A stretch of 64,000 nucleotides of DNA from contig CAIORQ010000105.1 in the NCBI GenBank assembly GCA_903860745.1, forward strand, positions 39,283-103,282, read 5' to 3'. This DNA comes from an uncultured Actinomycetes bacterium (GTDB taxonomy: Bacteria > Actinomycetota > Acidimicrobiia > Acidimicrobiales > RAAP-2). A program made the position numbers and the translations under genes. Under the pieces are notes generated by a model. That model saw only the letters and a program-made list of their open reading frames with translations, ran no database searches and was not told where the DNA came from. This document shows positions 42,594 through 54,089 of this stretch, in pieces; the first letter of the stretch is position 1; each line of letters starts with the position of its first letter.

Positions 42594-45386
42594 TCAGTCC
42601 CCGGACGCTTCGCTTCCCGCGTGAGGGCGCGCGAGGAGCCCGTCCACCAGGGCCAGGGACTCCTCTTGGCCCAGCGAGCGCCCACGAGCCGTCAAGTCGT
42701 CGAACCGACCGGGTTCGACCCGACCCCGTAGTCCTTCGAGGTCCCGCTCGCGCAACGCGGCCTCGACGGCCTCTCGCTGCATCGCGTAGTGCTCGATGAG
42801 CGCGTCCGAGGCCCCGTGCAGAACGACGGCGGTCTCGAGGTCGCCGCGCAGCGAAGCGCAGAGCGCGCCGAAGAGCACCTGGTAGGGGACGAGTTCCACC
42901 CAGCGACGATCGTAGGAGAGCGAGTCGGCGATCCGCCCGGCGAGGGCGTCGACGTCGCCGTCCATGATCGCGACCGTCGCCAGGTTGATCGAGACGTTGG
43001 CCAGGCGTCGCCGTTGCCCGGTCCCGGGTGAGTAGCTCTTGGCCAGGGCCACGACGCGCTCGAAGTCCTCACGGGCCGCCGCCGCGTCGCCGGCCTGGAT
43101 CGCCATGAGGCCCAGGTCCTCCAAGAGACGAATCTCGTTGCGCACGTCACCCAGCTCACGAGCCAGGGCCAGGGCCTCGGCGCTCTCGCGTCGGGCGAGT
43201 TCGACCTGAGCCCCACCGAGTTCGGAGCGGAAGGCCCCCGCGATGCGCAGGGCCACGACCAGGTCGCTGCGGTAGCCCTCACCGGCCGCGCGCGCGAAGC
43301 GCACCGCCTCGCGCGCGCCCGCGACCGCCTCGTCCCAGCGCCCCTCGTTGAAGTCGAGGTAGGCGCCGAGCTGGGCCAGTCGACCCAGCGCCACGCCGTC
43401 GTCAGCGTCACGCGCCAGGACGAGTCCCCGCTCGAGCGCGTCGCGGCTGGCCTCGATCCGCCGTGATTGGTTGTAGCAGCGGCCGGCCACCTCCCAGGCC
43501 CGTGCGAGGAGCGAGGCCGAGGCGCCCTCGACGTGGGCGAGCGCCCTCGACACCAGGGTGGCACCCTCGTCGGTCTTGAAGCGATCGAGGAAGAGGGTTC
43601 GCAGGTTCACCGCCGCCTCCAGGGCGTCGGGCACCGTCGACGCCCGTTCGGTGAGGAACTCGATGGCGCGCACGATGTTGTCCCACTCGACCTCGGCTCG
43701 GGCGAGCCACACGAACTGGTCGTGGCCGTGGAAGTGCGCGCTGGCCTCGGCGCAGAACTTCTGGAAGTGGCGTGCGTGGCGCTCTTGGACCTCGACGAGC
43801 GTCTCGTCCTCGCGCAGTTTCGCCACGCCGTATTGGCGCACGCTCTCGAGCAGGAAGTACCTCGTCGCATCCCTGGTGGGTCGCACCTGGACCAGGGACT
43901 TGTCCACCAGTTGGCTCACCACCTCGAGGACTCCGACGGCGTCGGCCCCGACGACGACGTCCTCGGCGGAGGCGATGCCCCAGTCACCCGCGAAGACGCT
44001 CAACTGGCCCAGGGCCTCGCGCTGGACGTCGTCGAGGAGCTCAAAGGACCAGTCCAGCATGGCCCGCAGCGAACGTTGGCGCGGCGAGGCGGAGCGGCTC
44101 GAGCCCGCGAGCAGACGAAGGTGGTCACCGAGACGTCCCTCGACGTCGACGAGCGACATCGTGCGCAGTTTGGTGGCAGCCAGTTCGATCGACAGCGCGA
44201 CGCCGTCGAGCTGGCGGCACAGTGACGCCACGATCGCGGCGTTGTCGTCGTCGACCTCGAAGCCCGGGGACTGCAAGCGAGCCCGGTCCTCGAAGAGGCG
44301 GACCGCGTCGCAACTGCGCGCCGCCGCGGCATCGATCCGTCCTTCGTCGAGCACGGCCATCGACGGCAGGCGGAAGACGCACTCGCCGTCCACGCTCAGC
44401 GGCTCGCGACTGGTCGCCAGCACCCGCACCCCCGGACAGCGCTTCAACAGGTCGATGGCCAGCGCGGCGGCGGCGTCCAGGAGGTGTTCGCAGTTGTCGA
44501 GGATGACCACGGCCTCGCTGTCGCCCAGGGTCGCGGCGATGGCGTCGAGGGAGCTGCCCGCCGCGGCCGTGTTGATCAGACTCGCGAGGGAGGCCGCCAC
44601 GTGGTCGGCCTCGCGCAACGAGCCCAGCTCGACGAACCAGACCCCGCCGGCGTAGCGCCCGACGTAGTCGGCGGCGAGCTGCAGCGAGAGCCGGGTCTTG
44701 CCGGTGCCGCCGGCACCCACCACGCTGACCAGGCGCTGAGAACCCACCAATCCCGCCAGCGCGGCGATCTCCGCGTCGCGCCCGATGAAGGAGGTCAGCT
44801 GCAGGGGCAGGTTGTGGTGCGCGAGCGCGGAGCTGAGGGTCCGCAGAGGAGGGAAGACGTCGCCAAGCCCCGGCACGTCGAGCTGGTAGATGGCTTCGGG
44901 TCGCGTCAGGTCCTTGAGGACGTGCTCGCCGAGGTCGTGCAGGGACGCGCCGACCGGCGCGGCGGCGCCGACCTGGGAGAAGGTGGCCTGCGAGACCACG
45001 ACCTGACCTCCGTGGGCCGCGGACTCGAGGCGCGCCACCCGATTGAGCGCGGGGCCGAAGAAGTCGCCGTCACGCTCCTCGCACAGCCCCGTGTGCACCG
45101 CCATCCTCACCCTCAGGGAGGCGCTCCCCGGCCAGGGCTCGGCGCGCAGGGCGCGTTGGACGTCCGCGGCGCAGCCGAGCGCGGCGGCGGGGACCTCGAA
45201 GGATGCGCGAAAGGCGTCGCCGACGGTCTTGAAGACCGCTCCCCCGTGGTCGCGGATCGCCGAACGCAGGATCTCGTCGTGGCGGCGCAGGGCCGCGGAC
45301 ATCGCCTCGGGGTCCTCCTCCCACAGACGCGTCGAACCCTCGATGTCGGTGAAGAGGAATGTCACCTCTCGATAGGGTGTCGCCAC
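42594..45386 (-). CDS. Class III adenylate/guanylate cyclase domain fused to STAND-type NTPase and TPR-like region
   Basis: TFLFTDIEGSTRLWE, FKTVGDAFRASF, LNRVARLESAAHGGQVVVS; VVGAGGTGKTRLSLQLA P-loop, VVILDNCEHLLDAAA. Confidence 0.9.
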   Translation of the reverse strand: MATPYREVTFLFTDIEGSTRLWEEDPEAMSAALRRHDEILRSAIRDHGGAVFKTVGDAFRASFEVPAAALGCAADVQRALRAEPWPGSASLRVRMAVHTGLCEERDGDFFGPALNRVARLESAAHGGQVVVSQATFSQVGAAAPVGASLHDLGEHVLKDLTRPEAIYQLDVPGLGDVFPPLRTLSSALAHHNLPLQLTSFIGRDAEIAALAGLVGSQRLVSVVGAGGTGKTRLSLQLAADYVGRYAGGVWFVELGSLREADHVAASLASLINTAAAGSSLDAIAATLGDSEAVVILDNCEHLLDAAAALAIDLLKRCPGVRVLATSREPLSVDGECVFRLPSMAVLDEGRIDAAAARSCDAVRLFEDRARLQSPGFEVDDDNAAIVASLCRQLDGVALSIELAATKLRTMSLVDVEGRLGDHLRLLAGSSRSASPRQRSLRAMLDWSFELLDDVQREALGQLSVFAGDWGIASAEDVVVGADAVGVLEVVSQLVDKSLVQVRPTRDATRYFLLESVRQYGVAKLREDETLVEVQERHARHFQKFCAEASAHFHGHDQFVWLARAEVEWDNIVRAIEFLTERASTVPDALEAAVNLRTLFLDRFKTDEGATLVSRALAHVEGASASLLARAWEVAGRCYNQSRRIEASRDALERGLVLARDADDGVALGRLAQLGAYLDFNEGRWDEAVAGAREAVRFARAAGEGYRSDLVVALRIAGAFRSELGGAQVELARRESAEALALARELGDVRNEIRLLEDLGLMAIQAGDAAAAREDFERVVALAKSYSPGTGQRRRLANVSINLATVAIMDGDVDALAGRIADSLSYDRRWVELVPYQVLFGALCASLRGDLETAVVLHGASDALIEHYAMQREAVEAALRERDLEGLRGRVEPGRFDDLTARGRSLGQEESLALVDGLLARPHAGSEASGD

Positions 45387-45426
45387 GTCGCCCGCCTCCC
45401 GGTGAGAAACCAGACTACGGCAGGGC

Positions 45427-46155
45427 TCAGAAGTTGAGCGCCGGCACCGGGTAGGCCAGGGTGAGGGCCGTCACGTCGGCCCCCTGGCTGAACTGGTGGT
45501 CGAGGGTGGAAAAGGAGAGGCAGAATGTGCCGTTGCCCAGTGCGCCCCAGGTCTCGCCCCAGGACTGGTAGAACCACACCATCTGGGTGACGGGGTCGAC
45601 GCCGAAGGCCTCCACCTCGTGACCGCCGCGCACGACGGCCCCCGGCGTCACCACGCACTCGCCGCTCGCCACGGGCGTGTCGAAGCTCGCGTACCACTGC
45701 AGGCCGAAGATCACCGGGCCGCGGGTCATCAGGCCCAGCGCGGTCGTGAGGTCGGTGGCGTGCTCGGCCCGCGAGACCAGGCCGTCCCTCTCGAGCGCAT
45801 CGGCCACGCAGGGTCCCGAGGATCCGACGTCGTGGGGCGGGTAGACCCCGTCACCGGGGTTGAAGCGGGACGCCCGTTCGTAGATCGTGACGGCGTCGGC
45901 CTCGCCGAGCTGCCAACCCGGCTGGTGGAAGGGCTCGGTCATCAACAGGCCGGCGGCGGCGTTGCCGGTGCACGAGCCCAGCGCGCCCTGGTCGAAGGGC
46001 GGGCACAGGCGCCGCCAGTTCAGCGTCGACGTGGGGGGTGCGGGCACGTCCGCGGCACTGACGTGGTGGGCACCGAAACTCGCCCGACGGTCGATGTGAC
46101 GCCCGAGGCGTCCGCCCCCGGTCGTCGACGGCGCCTCGTCGATATGGGTGTACAT
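45427..46155 (-). CDS. Papain-like (C1) cysteine peptidase
   Basis: FDQGALGSCTGNAAAGLL, GGHEVEAFG, FYQSWGETWG; GGAGGGG SD before ATG 46155. Confidence 0.8.
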   Translation of the reverse strand: MYTHIDEAPSTTGGGRLGRHIDRRASFGAHHVSAADVPAPPTSTLNWRRLCPPFDQGALGSCTGNAAAGLLMTEPFHQPGWQLGEADAVTIYERASRFNPGDGVYPPHDVGSSGPCVADALERDGLVSRAEHATDLTTALGLMTRGPVIFGLQWYASFDTPVASGECVVTPGAVVRGGHEVEAFGVDPVTQMVWFYQSWGETWGALGNGTFCLSFSTLDHQFSQGADVTALTLAYPVPALNF

Positions 46156-46298
46156 GGCTAATGCCCCCTCCGTGGCCGCGTTGGTCGTGCACTCGCGGCT
46201 CACTCTACCGGGCGCGTCCGCCACGGGGGCGCCACGGCGAGCGCTGCTCGCCCGGCTCGAGGTCGGTAACCTGCTGACATGGCAACCACCTCGGGTCG

Positions 46299-47735
46299 AT
46301 GAGTCGCGTCCTGGTCACCGGAGCCACCGGCTACGTCGGTGGTCGACTCGTCCCACGACTGATCGAGGAGGGCCACCAGGTGCGCTGCCTCGTGCGCACG
46401 CCCGCCAAGCTCGCCGCCGCGCCCTGGCGCGAGGAGGTCGAGGTCGTCGCCGGCAGCGTGGACGGACCCCTGGCGGAGGCGATGCGCGACGTCGACGTCG
46501 CGGTGTACCTCGTGCACGGCATCGGCGACGGGGACGACTGGGCGGCCAAGGAGTCACGCGACGCCCGCCACTTCCGCGAAGCGGCCGAGGCCGCCGGGGT
46601 GGGGCGCATCGTCTACCTCGGCGGCATGGGCGCCGACGGGCGGGCCCTGAGCGAGCACCTGACCAGCCGCCACGACGTCGGGCGCGAACTGGCGGCCGGC
46701 ACGGTGCCGGTGACCGAGCTGCGCGCCGCCGTCATCATCGGATCGGGTTCGGCGAGCTTCGAGATGCTGCGCTACCTCGTCGAGGTCCTGCCGGTCATGG
46801 TCACGCCCAAGTGGGTGACGACCAAGTCCCAGCCGATCGCCATCTCCGACGTCCTCAACTACCTCGTGACCTGCATCAGCTCGCCCGAGCCCTTCACCGG
46901 CGTCTTCGAGATCGGCGGACCCGACGTGGTCAGTTACGCCGAGATGATGGACCTCTACGCCGCCGAGGCCGGACTCAGCCCACGACGCCTGATCCCCGTC
47001 CCCTTCTTGACCCCGCGCCTGTCGAGCCACTGGGTGGGCCTAGTGACCCCGGTGCCCGCCTCGCTCGCGCGGCCCCTGGTCGACAGCCTGGTCAACGAGG
47101 TGGTGGTTCGCGACACCCGCACCCTGGAGATGCTCGGGGCGCCCGAGCGCAGTCTGCGCGAAGCGATCTCCCTCGCCCTGGGGCGCACGAGCCGCCACGA
47201 CGTCCCCACGTCCTTCACCGACGCGGACCTGCAACCCTTCCGCGCCTACGCCACCGACCCGAGCTGGGCCGGCGGCACCGAGCTCGTCGACGAGCGTCAG
47301 CGGCGGAGCCGCGCCAGCGCCCACGACGTCTTCGCCGCGCTGTGCGCGGTGGGGGGCGAGACCGGGTGGTACTCGGGCGAATGGCTCTGGCGCCTGCGCG
47401 GACTGGTCGACCAGGTCTGGGGCGGGCCCGGTCTGCGGCGGGGACGGCGCCACCCCAGCGAGCTGCGCGTGGGTGACTACGTCGACTTCTGGAGGGTGGA
47501 CGAACTGGTGGAGGACCAGTTCGTGCGCCTGCACGCCGAGATGCGCCTGCCCGGCGAGGCCTGGCTGGAGTGGCGCATCACCACGGCCGCCGACGGCACC
47601 CACCTCGTCCAACGGGCGCGCTTCAAGCCGCGCGGCCTGCTGGGACGCCTCTACTGGTACGCGGTGGCACCCTTCCACGGCCTGGTGTTCCCCGGGCTGC
47701 TGCGCGGCATCGTCGCCGACGCCGAGGCGCGCTGA
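46299..47735 (+). CDS. NAD(P)-binding SDR-family protein with C-terminal DUF2867-like domain
   Basis: RVLVTGATGYVGGRLVPRLIEEGHQVRCLVR; WRVDELVEDQFVRLHAEMRLPGEAWLEWRI. Confidence 0.9.
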   Translation: MSRVLVTGATGYVGGRLVPRLIEEGHQVRCLVRTPAKLAAAPWREEVEVVAGSVDGPLAEAMRDVDVAVYLVHGIGDGDDWAAKESRDARHFREAAEAAGVGRIVYLGGMGADGRALSEHLTSRHDVGRELAAGTVPVTELRAAVIIGSGSASFEMLRYLVEVLPVMVTPKWVTTKSQPIAISDVLNYLVTCISSPEPFTGVFEIGGPDVVSYAEMMDLYAAEAGLSPRRLIPVPFLTPRLSSHWVGLVTPVPASLARPLVDSLVNEVVVRDTRTLEMLGAPERSLREAISLALGRTSRHDVPTSFTDADLQPFRAYATDPSWAGGTELVDERQRRSRASAHDVFAALCAVGGETGWYSGEWLWRLRGLVDQVWGGPGLRRGRRHPSELRVGDYVDFWRVDELVEDQFVRLHAEMRLPGEAWLEWRITTAADGTHLVQRARFKPRGLLGRLYWYAVAPFHGLVFPGLLRGIVADAEAR

Positions 47736-47736
47736 G

Positions 47737-49339
<1,603 letters not shown>

Positions 49340-49343
<4 letters not shown>

Positions 49344-51052
49344 TTGGACTCTCTCTGCTGGGGGTGGACCATGATGTCGTCGTTGCTCGCGCCCGCGGCG
49401 ACCATGGGGAAGACCTTCTCCGAGGAGTCGGTGCGGAAATCGATGACCACGGGCACGTCGTTGATGGCGTTGGCTGCGGCGATGGCGGCGTGCATCTCGG
49501 TGACGGTCGTCGCGCGAAGGCCGACGCAGCCCATCGCCTCGGCCCACTTGACGTAGTCGGGGAGGTCGGGCGAGAGGTAGACCTCGGAGTAGCGCTCGTC
49601 GTAGAACATCTCCTGCCACTGGCGCACCATCCCGAGGTAGGCGTTGTTGAGGATGGCGACCTTGATGGGGATGCCCTCGGAGCGAGCGGTGACCAGCTCC
49701 TGGGCGGTCATCTGGAAGCAGCCGTCGCCGTCGATGCACCAGACGGTCCGGTCGGGTCGGCCGGCCTTGGCGCCGATGGCGGCGGGCACGCCGAACCCCA
49801 TGGTGCCCGCACCACCGGAGTTCACCCAGGTGCCGGGCTCCTCGAACCTCCAGAACTGGGAGGTCCACATCTGGTGCTGACCGACACCCGAGGCCACGAT
49901 GGTGCCCGGCGCGGCGGCGGCCGCGATGGACTCGATGACGAACTGCGGGCGCAGCGGACCCTCCTCGGAGGGCGCGTCGTAGACCAGGGGGTAGGTCTCG
50001 CGCCAGCCGTCGACCTCCTTCCACCACACCTCGAGGCTCTGGGGGCTCGCCCCGGCGGCGTCCCACGCGGTGAGGACGTCGGCCACGTTCGAGCGGATCG
50101 CGACGTCGGCGCGGCGCACCTTGTTGAACTCGGCCTTGTCGATGTCGACGTGGATGACCTTGGCCTTGGGGGCGAAGGCCGGGATCTTGCCGGTGACGCG
50201 GTCGTCGAAGCGCGCGCCCAGCGAGATCAGGAGGTCCGAACGCTGGATGGCGATCACCGCCGCGTAGGCGCCGTGCATGCCCGGCATACCCAGGTGCTGG
50301 GGGTGAGAGTCGGGAAAGGCGCCCCGGGCCATCAGGGTCGTCACCACCGGCATGCCGGTGCGCTCGGCGAAGGCCAGCAACTGGGCCGAGGCGTGGGACT
50401 TGAGGGTGCCACCGCCCACGTAGAGCACCGGACGCTCACTCGCCTCGATGAGCTCGATCGCCTGGGCGACCGCCGCGTCGTCGAGGTCGACCACCGGGTG
50501 GTATCCCGGCAGGTCCAGCTCCTCGATGCTCTCGGGGTACCACCACTCCATGGTGGACTGGGCGATGTCCTTGGGCACGTCGACCAGGACCGGACCGGGA
50601 CGTCCGGTGGTGGCGATGTGGAAGGCCGCCGCCACCGCGCGCGGGATCTCGTGGGCGCTCTTGACGAGGAAGTTGTGCTTGGTGATCCCCATGGTGATGC
50701 CGGTGATGTCGCACTCCTGGAAGGCGTCGGTGCCGATCGCCGCCGAGGAGACCTGGCCGGTGATGACCACCAGGGGCGTCGAGTCCATGTGGGCGTTGCC
50801 GATGGGGGTCACGATGTTCGTGGCACCGGGTCCCGAGGTCACCATCGCCACGCCGGGGCGGCCGGTGGCCAGGGCGTAGCCCTCGGCCATGTGGCCGGCG
50901 CCCTGCTCGTGGCGCACCAGTACGTGGCGGATGCTCGAGTCGATCAGGGGGTCGTAGACCGGGAGGATGGCGCCGCCGGGCAGGCCGAAGATGATCTCGA
51001 CCCCTTCCATCTCCAGGCTCTTGATGAGGGCTTGCGCTCCGGTGAGTTGCAC
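49340..51052 (-). CDS. ilvB: Acetolactate synthase large subunit
   Basis: [81 protein letters not shown]; start GTG 51052 with AAAGGA SD. Confidence 0.96.
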
Positions 51053-51073
51053 GCTCTTCCTTTGATCTCGGAT

Positions 51074-51104
51074 AAACAAAAAGGCCTCCCATTCTGGGAG
51101 GCCT
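51074..51104 (-). terminator. Leader terminator upstream of ilvB
   Basis: Minus strand AGGCCTCCCA-GAA-TGGGAGGCCT then TTTTTGTT: perfect 10-bp stem. Confidence 0.88.
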
Positions 51105-51125
51105 CCGGTATACGACAATGCGTGA

Positions 51126-51179
51126 CTACCGGCGCCAGGCGCCTACCACTACCTCGAGAACGCAGTCGCGAAATGTCAC
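51126..51179 (-). promoter_or_regulatory. Putative BCAA leader peptide ORF (attenuator) for ilvBNC
   Basis: GTG ACA TTT CGC GAC TGC GTT CTC GAG GTA GTG GTA GGC GCC TGG CGC CGG TAG = [18 protein letters not shown]. Confidence 0.78.
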
Positions 51180-51185
51180 GGTCCA

Positions 51186-51214
51186 AATATAGCCATACCG
51201 GCGGTGACGCACAA
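51186..51214 (-). promoter_or_regulatory. Putative sigma-A promoter of ilvB leader
   Basis: TTGTGC (51209-51214) - 17 nt - TATATT (51186-51191); 6 nt before leader GTG. Confidence 0.5.
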
Positions 51215-51269
51215 ACCCGGCGCCGGCACGACGCCGGGCCCGTCAACGTCCGGGTCCTCGCCTCGGAGA

Positions 51270-54089
51270 TCACTCGGTGAACACGAAGTCCTTCGCCATC
51301 GAGGTCGCGGCGCGGTAGAGCGCGCTGGCTCCACGGTGGGCTCGCACCACGCAGGTCGTCGCCGCCGAGGCGCGCAAGGTGGAACCATGGAGCGCGCACT
51401 GCGTGCCGCTCACGGTGAAGGTGGTCCTCCCGCTCCCCGCTCCCCCACTGGTCACGAGCTTGACCGCGTGAGTCGTCGTGGTCAACTTCGTGTTGGCGAT
51501 GCGCAAGGTCGGCTGCGTCGCCAACGCGAAGCTGAAGGCGACGGGCTTGGAGGTCACCGACAGGTACGCCGTGGTCGCGGCCTCGGTGGCGCGGACGATG
51601 CACGAGGTCGCTCTGGTGACGGAGAGGACGGACCTCTTCACCACGCAGCCGCGGCCGAGCGCCCGGTAGCTCACCGCACCGGTCCCCGAGCCACCGCTGC
51701 TCACCAGGGCCAGCTTCGCGGTGTCGGGGGAGCGGTGGGTGGCGTTCGCCACCCTCAGGGGCTTCGCCATCACGGCGGTGAAGCCCACCGCGACCCGCAA
51801 GGTGACCGCGGGCGCGACGCTCGCCGAGCCATCCTGTTCGAGGTCGATCTCGCAGCGGCCGCCACTCGAGGCGCTCACGTCTCCACTCGACGTGACCCGA
51901 CAATCGGCGGCCGTCGAGCCGGGCACGCTCACGCCGTAGTCGACGGGCAGGCCCGAACTCGAGGTGGCCGCCACCGAGATGAAGGTCGACCAGGGTTGGG
52001 GCTCCTGGGCCGCGGGCGGGTTGATGGCCTGGGAAGTCGCCTCGTCGTAGAACTGGGCCGTCCCGCCGCCCACGTCACCGTTCGTCGTCGAACCCACCGT
52101 GGCGCCGACCAGGGCCTCGGCTCCGGCGAGCGCCACCGAGACCCCGAAGTACGACAGCGAGTTGGCCGTGGGGTTGGTGAGCGGCGACGTGCGCTGCCAC
52201 GAGGTCGTTCGGTTGTAGGCGTAGACCGATCCCGACTCGTTCGTGGAACCGACCGAACCGACGAGGGCGTTGGTGCCCGAGAGGGCCACCGACGACCCGA
52301 AACCGTCGTCGGCCCCCGTCGCAGGGTCGCCCAGCGTCGCCGTGACGACCCATCCGCTCGACTCGAGGGACCAGACGTAGGCCACGCCGCCGCCGTCGCC
52401 GCTGGCCCCCACCAGCGCGTCGGAACCCGAGAGGGCCACCGCATCGGCGAAGTCGTCGTTCGCGTTGTCGGCCGGGTCGTTCGCACTGGTCCCGGAGGCC
52501 CACAGCGCCCCGTTGAACTGGTAGAAGTGGACCGCGCCCCCCGCGGGCGTGCCGTCCTCACCGACCACCGCGTTGATCCCGTCGATGGCCACCGCGTCAC
52601 CGAAGTGGTACCCGGCGGCGCCGGCGGCGTCGTTGACCTTCGTGACGAAGGACCAGAGGCTCGTGCCCAAGCGGTAGAAGAAGGCCAGGCCCGTGCCCCC
52701 GCCGCTGCCGTCAGCGCCGATGACGGCGTTGTCGCCCGACAGCGCGACCGCCGAACCGAAGAGGTCGCCGGCCGTCAGGTTCGCGTCCGTCACGGGCGTG
52801 CTCGGGGACCAGCTGCCGTTGCGCCACTGGTAGAAGTAGGCGGCGCCCTCGTTGGCGTCCGCCCCCGGCGCGCCCACCAGCGCCCAGTCCCCGGAGATGG
52901 CGACCGACTGTCCGAAGAAGTCGTCGTTGGTGGCGTTGGGGTCGCTCTCGAATTCGATGGACTGCCACTGGCCGAGCTCGCGCTTGAAGAAGAAGACCTG
53001 CCCCTGGCCGAGCGGGCTCGGATACCCCGGTTCGCCCACGATGGCGCTGTCACCCGATATGAACACCGAGAGCCCCTCGCGGTCGAAACCCTTGGTCCCC
53101 GAGGCGCTCGCCCCGGCCAGCCACGTTCCCGAGGCGAGGTCCACGGTGTAGGCCACGCCCGCGGAGGTGCCCGCCGGTGACGTGCCCACCAGGGCCTCGT
53201 CCCCCGAGAGCGCGATGGCCGATCCGAAGTAGTCCTTCGCGGCGCCGGGGTCGTGGATGACCACGGCTGGGCTCTGGGTCGAGTTGTCGACGTCGAGGTC
53301 GTAGACGTAGACCGCGCCCTGGCCGGCGTCGATCCCGTCGGCGGCCACCAGGATCTTGGAATCCGACACCGCGACCCGGTACCCGAAGTCGGCGTCGGCC
53401 GCTGCGTCGGGATAATTGAGCACCTGGACGATGGACCAACCGTTGGCGCCGAAGTCGAGGACGTAGGCACCCCCCCTCTTGTTGGCCGAGGCGTTGACGC
53501 CGATCACCGCGGTGCCCCCCGAGATGGCCACCGCCCCGCCGTAGCCGTCACCGGCGGCACCGGGGTCGGCCGGCGACACCAACTGGGTCCACCCCGACGC
53601 GCCCAACTCGTAGAAGTACGCGGCGCCGGTGCCCAGGTCGTCGGCGTCCGCCCCGATCACCGCGTTGGTGCCCGAGAGGGCGAGCGACGAGCCGAACTCG
53701 TCGAGGTTGGTCGCGCCAGGATCGTTGAATTCCCCGTCCTGGGTCCAGCCCCCGCCCCTGAACTGGTAAAAGTAGGCCGCTCCTTGGTCCGAGGTGGTGC
53801 CCCAGGCGCCGATCACCGCGTTGTCCCCCGAGATCGCGACCGCGGCGCCGAAGTCGTCCGACGACACGCCCACCGTGTCGATCTCCTCCTGGGACCGTTG
53901 CCAGCCACTCGCACCCAACTGGTAGAAGTACGCCACGCCGCCCACCGGGGCGCCGGGAGCACCGATCAGCGCCATGCCCCCCGAGATCGCCACGGATTGT
54001 CCGAAGTCGTCGACCGACGAGTGCCCGGGGTCGCTGACGGTCTGCACGAGGCTCCACCCGCTCGCTCCGAGCTGGTAGAAGTAGACCAC
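51270..54089 (-). CDS. FG-GAP-type repeat secreted protein, 3' part of a frameshifted gene
   Basis: 13 repeats of the form DDFGxSVAxSGxxAxVGAxG + C-terminal Cys domains; 5' end continues in another frame. Confidence 0.8.
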   Translation of the reverse strand: MVYFYQLGASGWSLVQTVSDPGHSSVDDFGQSVAISGGMALIGAPGAPVGGVAYFYQLGASGWQRSQEEIDTVGVSSDDFGAAVAISGDNAVIGAWGTTSDQGAAYFYQFRGGGWTQDGEFNDPGATNLDEFGSSLALSGTNAVIGADADDLGTGAAYFYELGASGWTQLVSPADPGAAGDGYGGAVAISGGTAVIGVNASANKRGGAYVLDFGANGWSIVQVLNYPDAAADADFGYRVAVSDSKILVAADGIDAGQGAVYVYDLDVDNSTQSPAVVIHDPGAAKDYFGSAIALSGDEALVGTSPAGTSAGVAYTVDLASGTWLAGASASGTKGFDREGLSVFISGDSAIVGEPGYPSPLGQGQVFFFKRELGQWQSIEFESDPNATNDDFFGQSVAISGDWALVGAPGADANEGAAYFYQWRNGSWSPSTPVTDANLTAGDLFGSAVALSGDNAVIGADGSGGGTGLAFFYRLGTSLWSFVTKVNDAAGAAGYHFGDAVAIDGINAVVGEDGTPAGGAVHFYQFNGALWASGTSANDPADNANDDFADAVALSGSDALVGASGDGGGVAYVWSLESSGWVVTATLGDPATGADDGFGSSVALSGTNALVGSVGSTNESGSVYAYNRTTSWQRTSPLTNPTANSLSYFGVSVALAGAEALVGATVGSTTNGDVGGGTAQFYDEATSQAINPPAAQEPQPWSTFISVAATSSSGLPVDYGVSVPGSTAADCRVTSSGDVSASSGGRCEIDLEQDGSASVAPAVTLRVAVGFTAVMAKPLRVANATHRSPDTAKLALVSSGGSGTGAVSYRALGRGCVVKRSVLSVTRATSCIVRATEAATTAYLSVTSKPVAFSFALATQPTLRIANTKLTTTTHAVKLVTSGGAGSGRTTFTVSGTQCALHGSTLRASAATTCVVRAHRGASALYRAATSMAKDFVFTE

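Noticed and set aside
42594-45386. Possible STAND-based anti-phage defence gene
   Set aside because: Cyclase-STAND fusions of this kind are common actinobacterial signalling proteins; no neighbouring defence effectors or mobile context.
51053-51118. ORF-track N-terminal extension of IlvB ([22 protein letters not shown])
   Set aside because: Passes through the attenuator terminator hairpin; GTG 51052 has a proper SD and starts the conserved protein.
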